From Sphingobacteriales bacterium (lineage in GTDB: Bacteria; Bacteroidota; Bacteroidia; Chitinophagales; Chitinophagaceae), in NCBI GenBank assembly GCA_016192105.1, contig JACPUV010000044.1, forward strand, positions 1 through 64,000: a DNA stretch of 64,000 bases, written 5' to 3'. Numbering within the stretch: position 1 is the stretch's first letter; every line of letters begins with the position of its first letter. Below, piece after piece: positions 34,129 to 42,190 of the stretch. The position numbers and the translations under genes were made by a program. The notes beneath the pieces were generated by a model that saw only the letters and a program-made list of their open reading frames with translations, ran no database searches and had not been told where the DNA came from.

Positions 34129-35079
34129 TTACGAAATAGTTGCATTGTCCGGGTTATGAGGTTCCTCCTTTCTTAGCCGGAACAGTTCATAAATGATTAC
34201 GATATAATGCCCCCATACCGCAGTCATCAAAACAATAAAGGTTATCAGCATCCATAAAGGGGGATGTGAGCTCCATAAAGCGCGGGGCAATTTCTGGTCT
34301 TTATCAGAAACAGCAACTCCCCAGGGCTGGGTCACGGCTGCTTCCAGGTTTCCATAGGATTCATTTTCATCCAGTTTGGCCAGCAGGGTGATATTCCCTT
34401 TCGCATCGCCCGGCAGTGTGGCGGGAATTTCCAGGGACAGTTCTCCGTTTTCGTCTGTTGTCCCTTCCCCGATCTTTAACGGTTTAAAAGACCGGTTGAC
34501 AAAGATGCCAACTGTTGTTTCCGGAACGGGGGTTTCTGCTCCAGTGGAAAGATCCACAAGTCTGACCTTGACAGAATACAGGGAATCTTCCACTACGGGG
34601 GTAATTTCAAGACGGGCTTTCTTGATCGTAACTTCTCCTTCCGCAGCTTCCATGGCCTTATTTCCCGCAAACTGGGACTTGATATGAATGGTTCCATCGG
34701 GACCGGCTACCAGTTGGTCGGCCCTTACATTCAGAACCGCCACCCCTTCCCGGTTGCTAATCGCAAAGCCAAGGGCTGTTTCCGCTGTGTCGGTTACCTG
34801 TACAAAACTGACCTTGAGCAAGGGTAATTTTATAAAGGAAGTTTTAATCTTTGCTTTTAAGTTGGCTACCAGGCTCACCGTACTGTCATTCTTCTGAGTA
34901 CATACAAACTCCAGTGCAGGAGCGATCAGGGACGGCTCTTCGGCCGCCGGCACGGTTGCGGCAGTACTGTCAGCCTGGGCGGAAAGCTTTACGGGAACCA
35001 GCAATGAAAATAAAGCAGCCTGTATCAGCAATTGATGAAAAATCTTTCTAAGTCCGGTTGCGTTTAATCCTAGTTTCAT
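34129..35079 (-). CDS. periplasmic Ig-like protein with C-terminal membrane anchor
   Basis: 316 aa. Signal peptide (cleavage near KLSAQA, residue about 34), then two predicted beta-sandwich regions (about 45-150 and 155-250). One transmembrane helix follows (PPLWMLITFIVLMTAVWGHYIVIIYELF, about 273-300) with a short cytoplasmic tail. No catalytic motif recognised. It lies between the NrfD and cytochrome c genes in the same direction with short gaps, so a structural or assembly role in this electron-transfer complex is likely. Family not identified. Confidence 0.7.
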   Translation of the reverse strand: MKLGLNATGLRKIFHQLLIQAALFSLLVPVKLSAQADSTAATVPAAEEPSLIAPALEFVCTQKNDSTVSLVANLKAKIKTSFIKLPLLKVSFVQVTDTAETALGFAISNREGVAVLNVRADQLVAGPDGTIHIKSQFAGNKAMEAAEGEVTIKKARLEITPVVEDSLYSVKVRLVDLSTGAETPVPETTVGIFVNRSFKPLKIGEGTTDENGELSLEIPATLPGDAKGNITLLAKLDENESYGNLEAAVTQPWGVAVSDKDQKLPRALWSSHPPLWMLITFIVLMTAVWGHYIVIIYELFRLRKEEPHNPDNATIS

Positions 35080-35122
35080 AAATTATTTATTTTAGGCAGG
35101 GCAATTTCAATTTCGGGTTGTG

Positions 35123-36430
35123 CTATTTTTTTTCTTCATCACCAAATTCTGAAATGGGAATCACGGTTACGAATTTTGAAATAATGGTAAAAAACAGGAA
35201 GAAAGTGGCGATGCCGGCAAATGTCAGCGCCCATTCAACCCAGGTGGCTGAATATTTTACATACTCCGGACGGATATCCTGCATGGGAAGCAAGGGAGAC
35301 TCCAGGGTGGGCACAATGATCAGGTAGCGCTTTACCCAGAGGGCTATTACCATAAAGAAGGACACAATGGCAATCGGGGTCGGCTTCCGGGTTTTGGGAA
35401 TAGCGACAACCAGGATGGGAAGCAGGATTCCCGCGACATTGGTAAACAGGAACCACCAGCCGTATTTCGCCGGGTTAAATATTTTTTCAATCACTTCACT
35501 GTCCCATTTTTCAGAGGCAAACCAATCGGTTAAATATTCTGAAAAAGTAAAGTACCCGTAGGCGGCTCCCAGGACCATCATGATATAACCGAGGTAGATA
35601 AAATGTTTATCAGTAAGATAGCTGTGCAGTTTATAGATCTTCCGGTACACCCACATGGCCATGATCAGTACGCCGGTACCTGAATAAATGGCGGCCAGCA
35701 CAAAATAAGGGCCGAAGATGGTGCTGTGCCAGCCGGGGCGGAGGGTCATGCCAAAAATCCAGGAAAGCACGGAGTGTACAATGATTGCCAGCGGGATGAT
35801 CATAATGGCCATCAGGTTGGTTGAAACCCGGATATGCTTTTTCTGGCTCGGCGTACCCCGGTAGCCGATGGCTAATATCCTGTACAATTTTTGTCTCCAC
35901 TTCGGGATATTCAGTTTCGCATCCCGATAGACGGCGAAATCTTTTATCAGTGCGAGGTATAGAAAGATCACACTTCCGGTAAAGTAAGTACCGATGGCGA
36001 GAACGTCCCAGGTGATCGGGGATTGCAGGCGGGGATACAGGAAAAGATGGTGCAGCCTGTCTAAACGGCCTACGCAGAGGAGGATAAAGACAGGGCCGAT
36101 AATGGTAGCCACTACTGTGATCATTTCGGCGATCCGGATAATCGGTTTACGCCACTCCACATTCAGGATATGCAGGATACCGGAAATAACCGCGCCTGCG
36201 TAACTGATACCGATAAAAAAGATAAAATTGGCAATATAAAGCCCCCAAACCACATTGTCCCTCATCCCGGTAACGGAGTGGCCTTTGGCGATCTGTAAAT
36301 AGAGGGCGTATCCGCCTAACAGAATCCATAACAGAAAGAAAATGGTCCAGGCCCAGGTCTTTTTGGTAAAGGTTTCAATCGTAGGCCGCTGTTTTTCGAA
36401 AATCTCCTGCTGGTATTTATTAAGTTCCAT
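35123..36430 (-). CDS. NrfD/PsrC-type quinol-interacting membrane protein
   Basis: 435 aa, about ten membrane helices. NrfD/polysulfide-reductase C family, which exchanges electrons between the quinone pool and a periplasmic Fe-S partner. The N-terminal part has DNVVWGLYIANFIFFIGISYAGAV, with the family's W-G-x-Y-I-x-N signature, followed by HILNVEWRKPI. Two conserved acidic/aromatic loops follow. It sits directly behind the Tat-type Fe-S protein gene, its expected partner. ATG 36430. Confidence 0.9.
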   Translation of the reverse strand: MELNKYQQEIFEKQRPTIETFTKKTWAWTIFFLLWILLGGYALYLQIAKGHSVTGMRDNVVWGLYIANFIFFIGISYAGAVISGILHILNVEWRKPIIRIAEMITVVATIIGPVFILLCVGRLDRLHHLFLYPRLQSPITWDVLAIGTYFTGSVIFLYLALIKDFAVYRDAKLNIPKWRQKLYRILAIGYRGTPSQKKHIRVSTNLMAIMIIPLAIIVHSVLSWIFGMTLRPGWHSTIFGPYFVLAAIYSGTGVLIMAMWVYRKIYKLHSYLTDKHFIYLGYIMMVLGAAYGYFTFSEYLTDWFASEKWDSEVIEKIFNPAKYGWWFLFTNVAGILLPILVVAIPKTRKPTPIAIVSFFMVIALWVKRYLIIVPTLESPLLPMQDIRPEYVKYSATWVEWALTFAGIATFFLFFTIISKFVTVIPISEFGDEEKK

Positions 36431-36473
36431 AATAGTTAGTATTCATTTTAATGACCAATTGCACTGCTGCATA

Positions 36474-37439
36474 TTATTTCTCCTTCGGGGATCCTTCCAT
36501 CACATCTTTGAATCGTTCCTTCAGTTTATCCGGGAGGTTCTCGTATCCCCTTTCAACCGGGAACTGCCTTTCTTTCGGCGGCAGGTAATAAACCCGCGGT
36601 TTGGTACCCAGCTCTTCCATATAGCGGTAGGCGGCACGGTCTTTTATCAGTTGGGAGAAACTGACGGTCTCGTCTCCGTTGGTAACGGTGTCTTCGTTTT
36701 CATCCCCGAAATAGAATACACCGTTAGGACAGGCTTCCACGCAGGGCGGGAGCAGTCCCTCGCGGGAACGGTCAGGACAGAAATCACATTTTTCAACGGT
36801 ACCCACTTTGGCGGGAAGATTGGTTTCGGCATTGCTGGCCAGGTTTCGGATATCCATCGGCATTTCCGGCTCATCCCAGTTGAATACACGGGTTGAGTAG
36901 GGGCAGGCGGCCATGCAGAATTTACAACCGATGCAACGGTCATTATCGATCAGCACCAATCCATCCTGTCTTTTAAATGTGGCATCCACCGGGCATACTT
37001 TCACACAGGGCGGGTTGTCGCAGTGGAAACACTGTTTGGGAAACCAGTAAGGGGCGGCCTTATCACTGTCTTTGAGCAGTTTTACGGTCAGCCATTCCGT
37101 TTCTTCCGGCCGGTAATGCCATTTCTGGCAGGCGGCGATACACTTGCGGGCATTTTTACAGCGGGAAAGATCCACCACCATTACAAATTTCTTACCCGCA
37201 ATTCCCTGGCGCTGTTCCAGCTTGGACAGGATGGCCATATGCTCCTGGTGATTGAGATAGGCAGAGTCGATCTCCACAATTTCACCCTCGGGGGAAAGCA
37301 GTTTTACTTTATCCGTAACCGGGTGTTTGGAGGTGCAGGAGCAGGCGAGACTGCCGCAGGCGGTAGCGGCAATGGTAGCCACGGCAGCAGTTTTCAGGAA
37401 CTCCCGCCGGCTTTTGTCAGTTATTTCTTCTTGTTTCAT
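36474..37439 (-). CDS. Tat-exported 4Fe-4S dicluster-type protein (DmsB/PsrB/HmcB-like)
   Basis: 321 aa. Twin-arginine signal SRREFLKT at residues 10-17. Four ferredoxin-type cysteine groups follow: C94/C100/C104, C137-C140-C145-C149, C169-C172-C175-C179 and C218-C221-C233-C237. In the first group the expected second cysteine is Ala97 (CKNARKC), which suggests an altered or [3Fe-4S]-like centre. The region just after the signal, VKLLSPEGEIVEID (45-58), is shared with the small protein encoded upstream. It should pass electrons between NrfD and a partner in the periplasm. No molybdopterin subunit is nearby. Confidence 0.9.
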   Translation of the reverse strand: MKQEEITDKSRREFLKTAAVATIAATACGSLACSCTSKHPVTDKVKLLSPEGEIVEIDSAYLNHQEHMAILSKLEQRQGIAGKKFVMVVDLSRCKNARKCIAACQKWHYRPEETEWLTVKLLKDSDKAAPYWFPKQCFHCDNPPCVKVCPVDATFKRQDGLVLIDNDRCIGCKFCMAACPYSTRVFNWDEPEMPMDIRNLASNAETNLPAKVGTVEKCDFCPDRSREGLLPPCVEACPNGVFYFGDENEDTVTNGDETVSFSQLIKDRAAYRYMEELGTKPRVYYLPPKERQFPVERGYENLPDKLKERFKDVMEGSPKEK

Positions 37440-37468
37440 TACTGGTATAATAAAGTGAGTTAAGGGAT

Positions 37469-37696
37469 TCAGCTGTTTTTCTTGGAGGGATTATTCATCC
37501 AGTCGAAAATTTCCTTGTTACTGGCTTTTTTCTTTTGAACTGCTTTTTCATAAATGGCTTTGTCCACTTCCACCAACTGTCCATCGGGGGTCAGCATTTT
37601 AATCATTTCCGGCTTACTGGTGTTAGCGGAGCCCTGAAGGAGCTCAGTAAAGAAGCCCCGTCTTGTTTTAGTCCCTGGTTTTTTGTTGTTACCCAT
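37469..37696 (-). CDS. small RR-motif protein, first gene of the NrfD operon
   Basis: 75 aa. Starts with a basic segment containing TRRGFFTELL (residues 11-20), similar to a twin-arginine motif but without a following hydrophobic stretch. Then MIKMLTPDGQLVEVD (31-45) closely parallels a segment behind the Tat signal of the Fe-S protein downstream. The C-terminus is charged. It may be a chaperone-like or accessory relative of the Fe-S protein's N-terminus. Function unknown. Starts ATG 37696; gap to the Fe-S gene is 29 bases. Confidence 0.7.
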   Translation of the reverse strand: MGNNKKPGTKTRRGFFTELLQGSANTSKPEMIKMLTPDGQLVEVDKAIYEKAVQKKKASNKEIFDWMNNPSKKNS

Positions 37697-37795
37697 AATA
37701 AGTGTTTTGACAAAATGATGATAAAAAATTCATTAAAGTCAACGAGCTAAAGTAAAGAGTGTGCCGTGACCATCGGATGACAGAATAAGCAGGCT

Positions 37796-37815
37796 TATGT
37801 GATTTTAATCATATA
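37796..37815. promoter_or_regulatory. FNR/CRP-like palindrome upstream of the NrfD operon
   Basis: TATGTGAT-TTTA-ATCATATA contains the FNR-type core TGAT-N4-ATCA with arms extended to eight bases (two mismatches). It lies 100 bases before the start of the small-protein gene, in the only gap ahead of the operon. It suggests control by a Crp/Fnr-type regulator such as those at 20831 or 61866. Confidence 0.55.
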
Positions 37816-37830
37816 GGTTGTTGAGTACTA

Positions 37831-40137
37831 TCAAAGTCGTTTTACGCTGTCTATCTCATTATTGTTTAAGGCGTTGGAATGCTTGCGCTGTTTCCGTTTC
37901 AAGAGCAGTAAAATCAGCAGCGGGGTCAGGGTGAGTTCCATCAGCATGGCGCAAAAAAGGCAGAGGCTGATGAGCATTCCCACGTAAAAAGTTCCCCCGA
38001 AACTTGACGCGAGCAAGGTCATAAACCCGGATAATAATACCAGGGTAGTGATCACGATGGCTTTTCCTGTAGAAAGATAAGTTCTTTTTACCGCATAGGC
38101 CAGGGAAAGCCCCCGGGAAAGCTCAAGCCGGAGTCTGCTGAGAAAATGGATCGAGTCGTCCACGGCCAGGCCGAGAGCGATGGCAAAAATGACAGAAGTA
38201 TCTGCTTTGAGGTTAATTCCCAGTAAGCCCATCATCCCGGCCATAAAAAAAAGAGGTAATAGATTGGGAAGTAAAATAATCAGGAGTACGGCCCAGTTGC
38301 GCAACAGGAGGAGGGCAATAATACAAATGACGAGGGCATCGAAAAAGATCCCGGTAAAAAGGTTTTGGGTGAGCGAATAGGTCATTTTATCCAGCAGCAG
38401 CGCTGATCCGGTGATCCGGTGGGAGAAAGCATATTTTTTCTCCCGCATGAAACGGTCAATTTTTTCTTTCACGGGTTCGAATTCCTTTACGCTCAGGTTG
38501 GGTTGCCGGCCGCTGATCCGTATGCGGCTGCCATCCGGCAACAGGTAATGCTGCAGCTCATCGGCATATTCGGTTTGCGCAATGGCTTCATAATACCGGG
38601 ATACTTCTTCCGGGCTGCCCGGTAATCGCAGGTAGCCGGTATCACCACCGTGAAAAGCCTTGTTGGCGCCCCTGAAAAGCGATAAGGGAGAAATAATATA
38701 ACCAATGCCGCAACTGTCTTTCAGGAATTGTTCCACTTCTTCCACTTCCTTCATGGTCTTCGTGTCAAAAAAAGAACCTGGTTGCTTTTGTATCGTCAGC
38801 GCCATTTCAAAAGTCCGGGTCCCGGAAAAATCCTTTTCCATAAAACGGTAATCATCCAGCATGGGGTTATTCCGGGGAATTTCCTGTAACAAACTGGAGT
38901 CAACTTCGATTTTAGCGGTATAAAAAAAAGCCAGGCCGGTTAGGACGGACATCAGCAGAAACAGGAGCCGCTTATTCCCGAGCAGGAACCGGAAGCAACC
39001 GGCCAGGAACCTGTTCCAGCGATGATCAGCATGAACAGCCTTTACCACAGAAGGAACCGGGGTAAGGGTATAATAGGCGTAAAGAGCTACCAGTGTAAGG
39101 CCAAAGGAAAGCAGGATGCCGGCGGCGGCAAAGAACCCGAAATTCCGGATCGGGATAATATCGGTTATTCCCAGTGTAACAAAACCGGTGGCAATGGTAC
39201 AACAGGTATAAAAAGTGGCCAGCCCGATCTCCCGGTAAGTTTTATGCAGGGCCTGCTGCTTGGGAAGTCCCTGCCGTAATTGTTCAATATAATGGGTGGT
39301 AATATGAATAATATCCGACATGCAGATGGCTGCTAGGATCGGCGGAAGAAGACTTGAAATGATATCGAGTGAATGGCCGGTCAGCGCGATCAGGGAAAGG
39401 GTCCAGGTAATGGAAACGCCGATGATCAGCAGGGGGATCAGGATGGCTTTTACCGAACGGAACAGGATATACAGGGCCAGCGCGATCAGGCTAAGGGAGA
39501 TGACCAGGTATTTCCGCAGGTTCTTTTCAATTTCAATGATATAAATCCGTTCCACCCGGATCTTGGCCGTGATATGGGTTTCATCAAAACCAAGTTCATC
39601 GGTTTTTTGACGGATACTCCCCAGCAAACGGTCTTTTTGTCCGTTGCTGAGATGTGGCTGGTTAAAAGCGGCAATGGCAATGGAACGTCCATCCTTCGAT
39701 ACCAGCAGGTTCCGGTACTCCGGTGACGCAAACAGGTAGGCAGAATCCGCCGCGTATTGCGAAGGATCACCGGTATGGATAAGGGGACGCGCATTGACCT
39801 CCTGCCCGTTAAAGTAGATCAGGTTGGCCGAAGTGAGTGAATACAGTTTAAGAATATGTTCCTGCCGGGAGATAAACCGGGACAGGCTGTCAGCCTTTAC
39901 CAGGAATTCCCGGTCAAATAGGCCTTCCCGGTTCTTAAGGCCGATGAAGATGAATTCGTCATCAATATGGGAACTGAATTGTTCCCGGAATTCCTGGAAA
40001 AAAACCAGGTCCGGGTCCCCGTCGGGGAAAAAATTTTCACTGTTAAAATCAAATCGCAAAGACCGGAGCGGGATAAAGCTTAATCCTGTAAGCAGTACAA
40101 TCAGGTAAAAGCCGGCCCAGCTTCTTTTTTCATACAT
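37831..40137 (-). CDS. RND/MMPL-type exporter with sterol-sensing-like domains
   Basis: 768 aa. Two homologous halves, each with an N-terminal helix, a large extracytoplasmic loop, then about five helices. It is an MMPL-type RND superfamily member and not a classical AcrB. The second half carries the proton-relay-like GLAVDDSIHFLSRLR and the first PILAAICMSDIIHITTHY. Such proteins often move lipids or hydrophobic compounds to or from the outer membrane. It follows a U32-like gene with a 39-base gap, so probably one operon. No membrane-fusion partner is encoded nearby. Confidence 0.85.
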   Translation of the reverse strand: MYEKRSWAGFYLIVLLTGLSFIPLRSLRFDFNSENFFPDGDPDLVFFQEFREQFSSHIDDEFIFIGLKNREGLFDREFLVKADSLSRFISRQEHILKLYSLTSANLIYFNGQEVNARPLIHTGDPSQYAADSAYLFASPEYRNLLVSKDGRSIAIAAFNQPHLSNGQKDRLLGSIRQKTDELGFDETHITAKIRVERIYIIEIEKNLRKYLVISLSLIALALYILFRSVKAILIPLLIIGVSITWTLSLIALTGHSLDIISSLLPPILAAICMSDIIHITTHYIEQLRQGLPKQQALHKTYREIGLATFYTCCTIATGFVTLGITDIIPIRNFGFFAAAGILLSFGLTLVALYAYYTLTPVPSVVKAVHADHRWNRFLAGCFRFLLGNKRLLFLLMSVLTGLAFFYTAKIEVDSSLLQEIPRNNPMLDDYRFMEKDFSGTRTFEMALTIQKQPGSFFDTKTMKEVEEVEQFLKDSCGIGYIISPLSLFRGANKAFHGGDTGYLRLPGSPEEVSRYYEAIAQTEYADELQHYLLPDGSRIRISGRQPNLSVKEFEPVKEKIDRFMREKKYAFSHRITGSALLLDKMTYSLTQNLFTGIFFDALVICIIALLLLRNWAVLLIILLPNLLPLFFMAGMMGLLGINLKADTSVIFAIALGLAVDDSIHFLSRLRLELSRGLSLAYAVKRTYLSTGKAIVITTLVLLSGFMTLLASSFGGTFYVGMLISLCLFCAMLMELTLTPLLILLLLKRKQRKHSNALNNNEIDSVKRL

Positions 40138-40176
40138 TTTTGAGGTGAATTTCGGGTAATTGAAAATAGAGAAAAA

Positions 40177-41385
40177 TCAGAACAATTCCCCTTTGATCAT
40201 CATATTCCGGGCCTCCCGGAGGGAGTTCATGGTATGTTCATGCTGTTCAACGGGGACCAGGTACCGAATCGCTTTCTCCGCGAATTGGTCACAATAGCTG
40301 CACTGGGTGCAGTCCCTTTTGCAATGTCCCTTATGAAAAAAATCAAGAAAGCCATCGAGCTTTTTATTGTCGATATAAAGGTCAAAACTTTCATTGAATG
40401 CTTTTTCTTTCCGGATGGCATCGAGCTTATTAACCAGTTTATACGCTTTAAAAAGATTTATTTTGGAAGGTTGCAGCACGTACTTAATCCCTTTCCAGTA
40501 ATATTGGTCTTTGTTATAGATCAGGTATTTGGAAAGCCCGTGAATCAGGTCCATCATGTTTCCGTCATAGGAGCGTTTCGTATAAGCGGATACGATCCGG
40601 GCCAGGGCGTCGGTGGTCATGATCCGTTCCACCAGCTTTATATTATCAACCCCCGCCGCTTCGTAATAATGCAGGTCTTCCGGCCGGATAAAAGCGGATC
40701 GCAGAATTTCAACCGGGTTGGATAAAAGCCGTTCGGCGCAGGAAAAAAGATAATAGTCAAAACTGAAATTGCCGGAAACATGATTTTTCTGGGAAGCATG
40801 GGCATTGTAGTTGGCATGCAGGGTCACCATCGGGCATTTATTCATGCACATCAGGTTGGCGATGGTCTGTATCTTGCAGGAGGTCTTTTCCTTGATTTTC
40901 CGGATCTCGTCGAAGTTCTTATTGATATCAACATAGGAGATGTTGAGTTTGTCGGCTCCCAGGCTCTCCCAGTAGCGGGCTTTTTCAAAGCTGTCAATCC
41001 TGACCTGTACAGAAACAGAAATGGAGAAATGCGGGTAATTCTTTTTGATGATTTCCATAACCATGGGCAGGGATACGGAAATGCCGTCCACATTCATTTC
41101 GGATAACCAGTCGAGTGTTTTACGGATATCCTTATAACCCGTTTTGGTGATTTCGAGATTATCAAAGCAGGTACCGTTCATGAGGTAGTTAAACTTCAGA
41201 CCGCGCCGGTGCGCTTCCTCCACAAAGTCTTTTACTTTTTCCTTTTTTACTTCCGGCAGGGTGAGGGCGGGTCTTCCGCCACCGATGAGCCCAACATTCA
41301 GTTTGCCATACAGTTCTTCTGTTTGAGAGAAGTCGATCTTGTCAAAATAATCATCCTCCCAGTTTACCGGTATTGTTAATTTCAT
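40177..41385 (-). CDS. peptidase U32-like Fe-S protein (UbiU/UbiV-related)
   Basis: 402 aa. TIM-barrel-like protein of the U32 peptidase superfamily: LIGGGRPALTLP near the N-terminus, GLKFNYLMNGTC, LGADKLNISYVDINKNFDEI and a cysteine cluster region ANLMCMNKCPM. A second cysteine-rich motif C-x3-C-x2-C-x2-C (CKRDCTQCSYC) lies near the C-terminus. Related UbiU/UbiV proteins bind [4Fe-4S] and act in oxygen-independent quinone hydroxylation; others are collagenase-like. A radical SAM motif is not at the N-terminus, so I do not call it radical SAM. Co-oriented with the RND gene. Confidence 0.62.
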   Translation of the reverse strand: MKLTIPVNWEDDYFDKIDFSQTEELYGKLNVGLIGGGRPALTLPEVKKEKVKDFVEEAHRRGLKFNYLMNGTCFDNLEITKTGYKDIRKTLDWLSEMNVDGISVSLPMVMEIIKKNYPHFSISVSVQVRIDSFEKARYWESLGADKLNISYVDINKNFDEIRKIKEKTSCKIQTIANLMCMNKCPMVTLHANYNAHASQKNHVSGNFSFDYYLFSCAERLLSNPVEILRSAFIRPEDLHYYEAAGVDNIKLVERIMTTDALARIVSAYTKRSYDGNMMDLIHGLSKYLIYNKDQYYWKGIKYVLQPSKINLFKAYKLVNKLDAIRKEKAFNESFDLYIDNKKLDGFLDFFHKGHCKRDCTQCSYCDQFAEKAIRYLVPVEQHEHTMNSLREARNMMIKGELF

Positions 41386-41531
41386 GATTGGGGATTTGCT
41401 GGTTTTTGTAGATTTTTTAACTCCATAAAGTAACCGTTTACCCCTGGTTTCGGGAATGAGTTCGGTCAGCGGCGCAACTGATACCGGTTAAGCTGCTGAC
41501 TGAGTTTATAGGGGCGTAACCGGCAAAAGGC

Positions 41532-42053
41532 TCAATGGATAAAATAATTCTCGAGCGAAGTGCCGATACTCATCATATCGGCCGGTTCAGGGTCCTTTTT
41601 CCTGTTGAAAATATACAATCCGCACATATCGGTTTTTTTGGTAAGATCAATCCCCGACCGGCGGCCATCTTCTTTCACAAACTGCAGGTACAGGGTATCC
41701 GTCACTTCATAGATCCGGATCTGCGGCCAGTGTTCCCTTAGGGAAGTCCGGGCGTTTTTCATCTGGTAAAAGCACTCGTGATCAATACCGTCAAACTGCG
41801 CTTCAGTGAACTGTTCTTTTAATTGCCGGCGGTGGAGGCTACCCGGTGTAAAAAATACCGCCGCAAGCCGGTCAATTACCAGGGTGTCGGCAGCGGGTCC
41901 CCGTGTAATGACCGGGGCAGGCACACTGTCCACCGCTTTTCCGGCTGCCTTTGTTTTATTTTCCTGCCGGCTAGTACAACCGGTTAACAGGGCAGTTACC
42001 AGCAGGAAAACAACCAGTTGTCTTGCCCCCCCGGAAAGATAGAAGGATTTCAT
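41532..42053 (-). CDS. hypothetical lipoprotein
   Basis: 173 aa from ATG 42053 (the GTG at 42074 precedes it by seven codons). Signal peptide with lipobox LLTGC. The mature part has a short Lys/Ala-rich linker, then a compact alpha/beta region with three cysteines. No family recognised. It lies behind the terminator at 42116-42146, so it is not part of the DUF5777 operon, and has no evident partner. Confidence 0.6.
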   Translation of the reverse strand: MKSFYLSGGARQLVVFLLVTALLTGCTSRQENKTKAAGKAVDSVPAPVITRGPAADTLVIDRLAAVFFTPGSLHRRQLKEQFTEAQFDGIDHECFYQMKNARTSLREHWPQIRIYEVTDTLYLQFVKEDGRRSGIDLTKKTDMCGLYIFNRKKDPEPADMMSIGTSLENYFIH

Positions 42054-42115
42054 TTCGGTTACTTTATAGTTCACAAACGTACCGGGCCGGGTTGCCCAAT
42101 CTTCACTAAAAATAG

Positions 42116-42146
42116 GAACCCTGTAGTGAAATTCAATACAGGGTTC
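42116..42146 (-). terminator. intrinsic terminator of the YceI-CX4CH-DUF5777 operon
   Basis: Perfect 10-bp arms GAACCCTGTA and TACAGGGTTC around an 11-base loop. On the minus strand the stem is followed by CTATTTTTAG. It closes operon 44438-42191. Confidence 0.75.
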
Positions 42147-42190
42147 GCTGCGGTTCCCGGCTCCTGTTAGTCAGAAGGGGCTTTCATGCG

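Noticed and set aside
40177..41385. Radical SAM annotation
   Set aside because: The C-x3-C-x2-C string lies at the C-terminus and not at the start of a barrel; the rest fits the U32 superfamily better.
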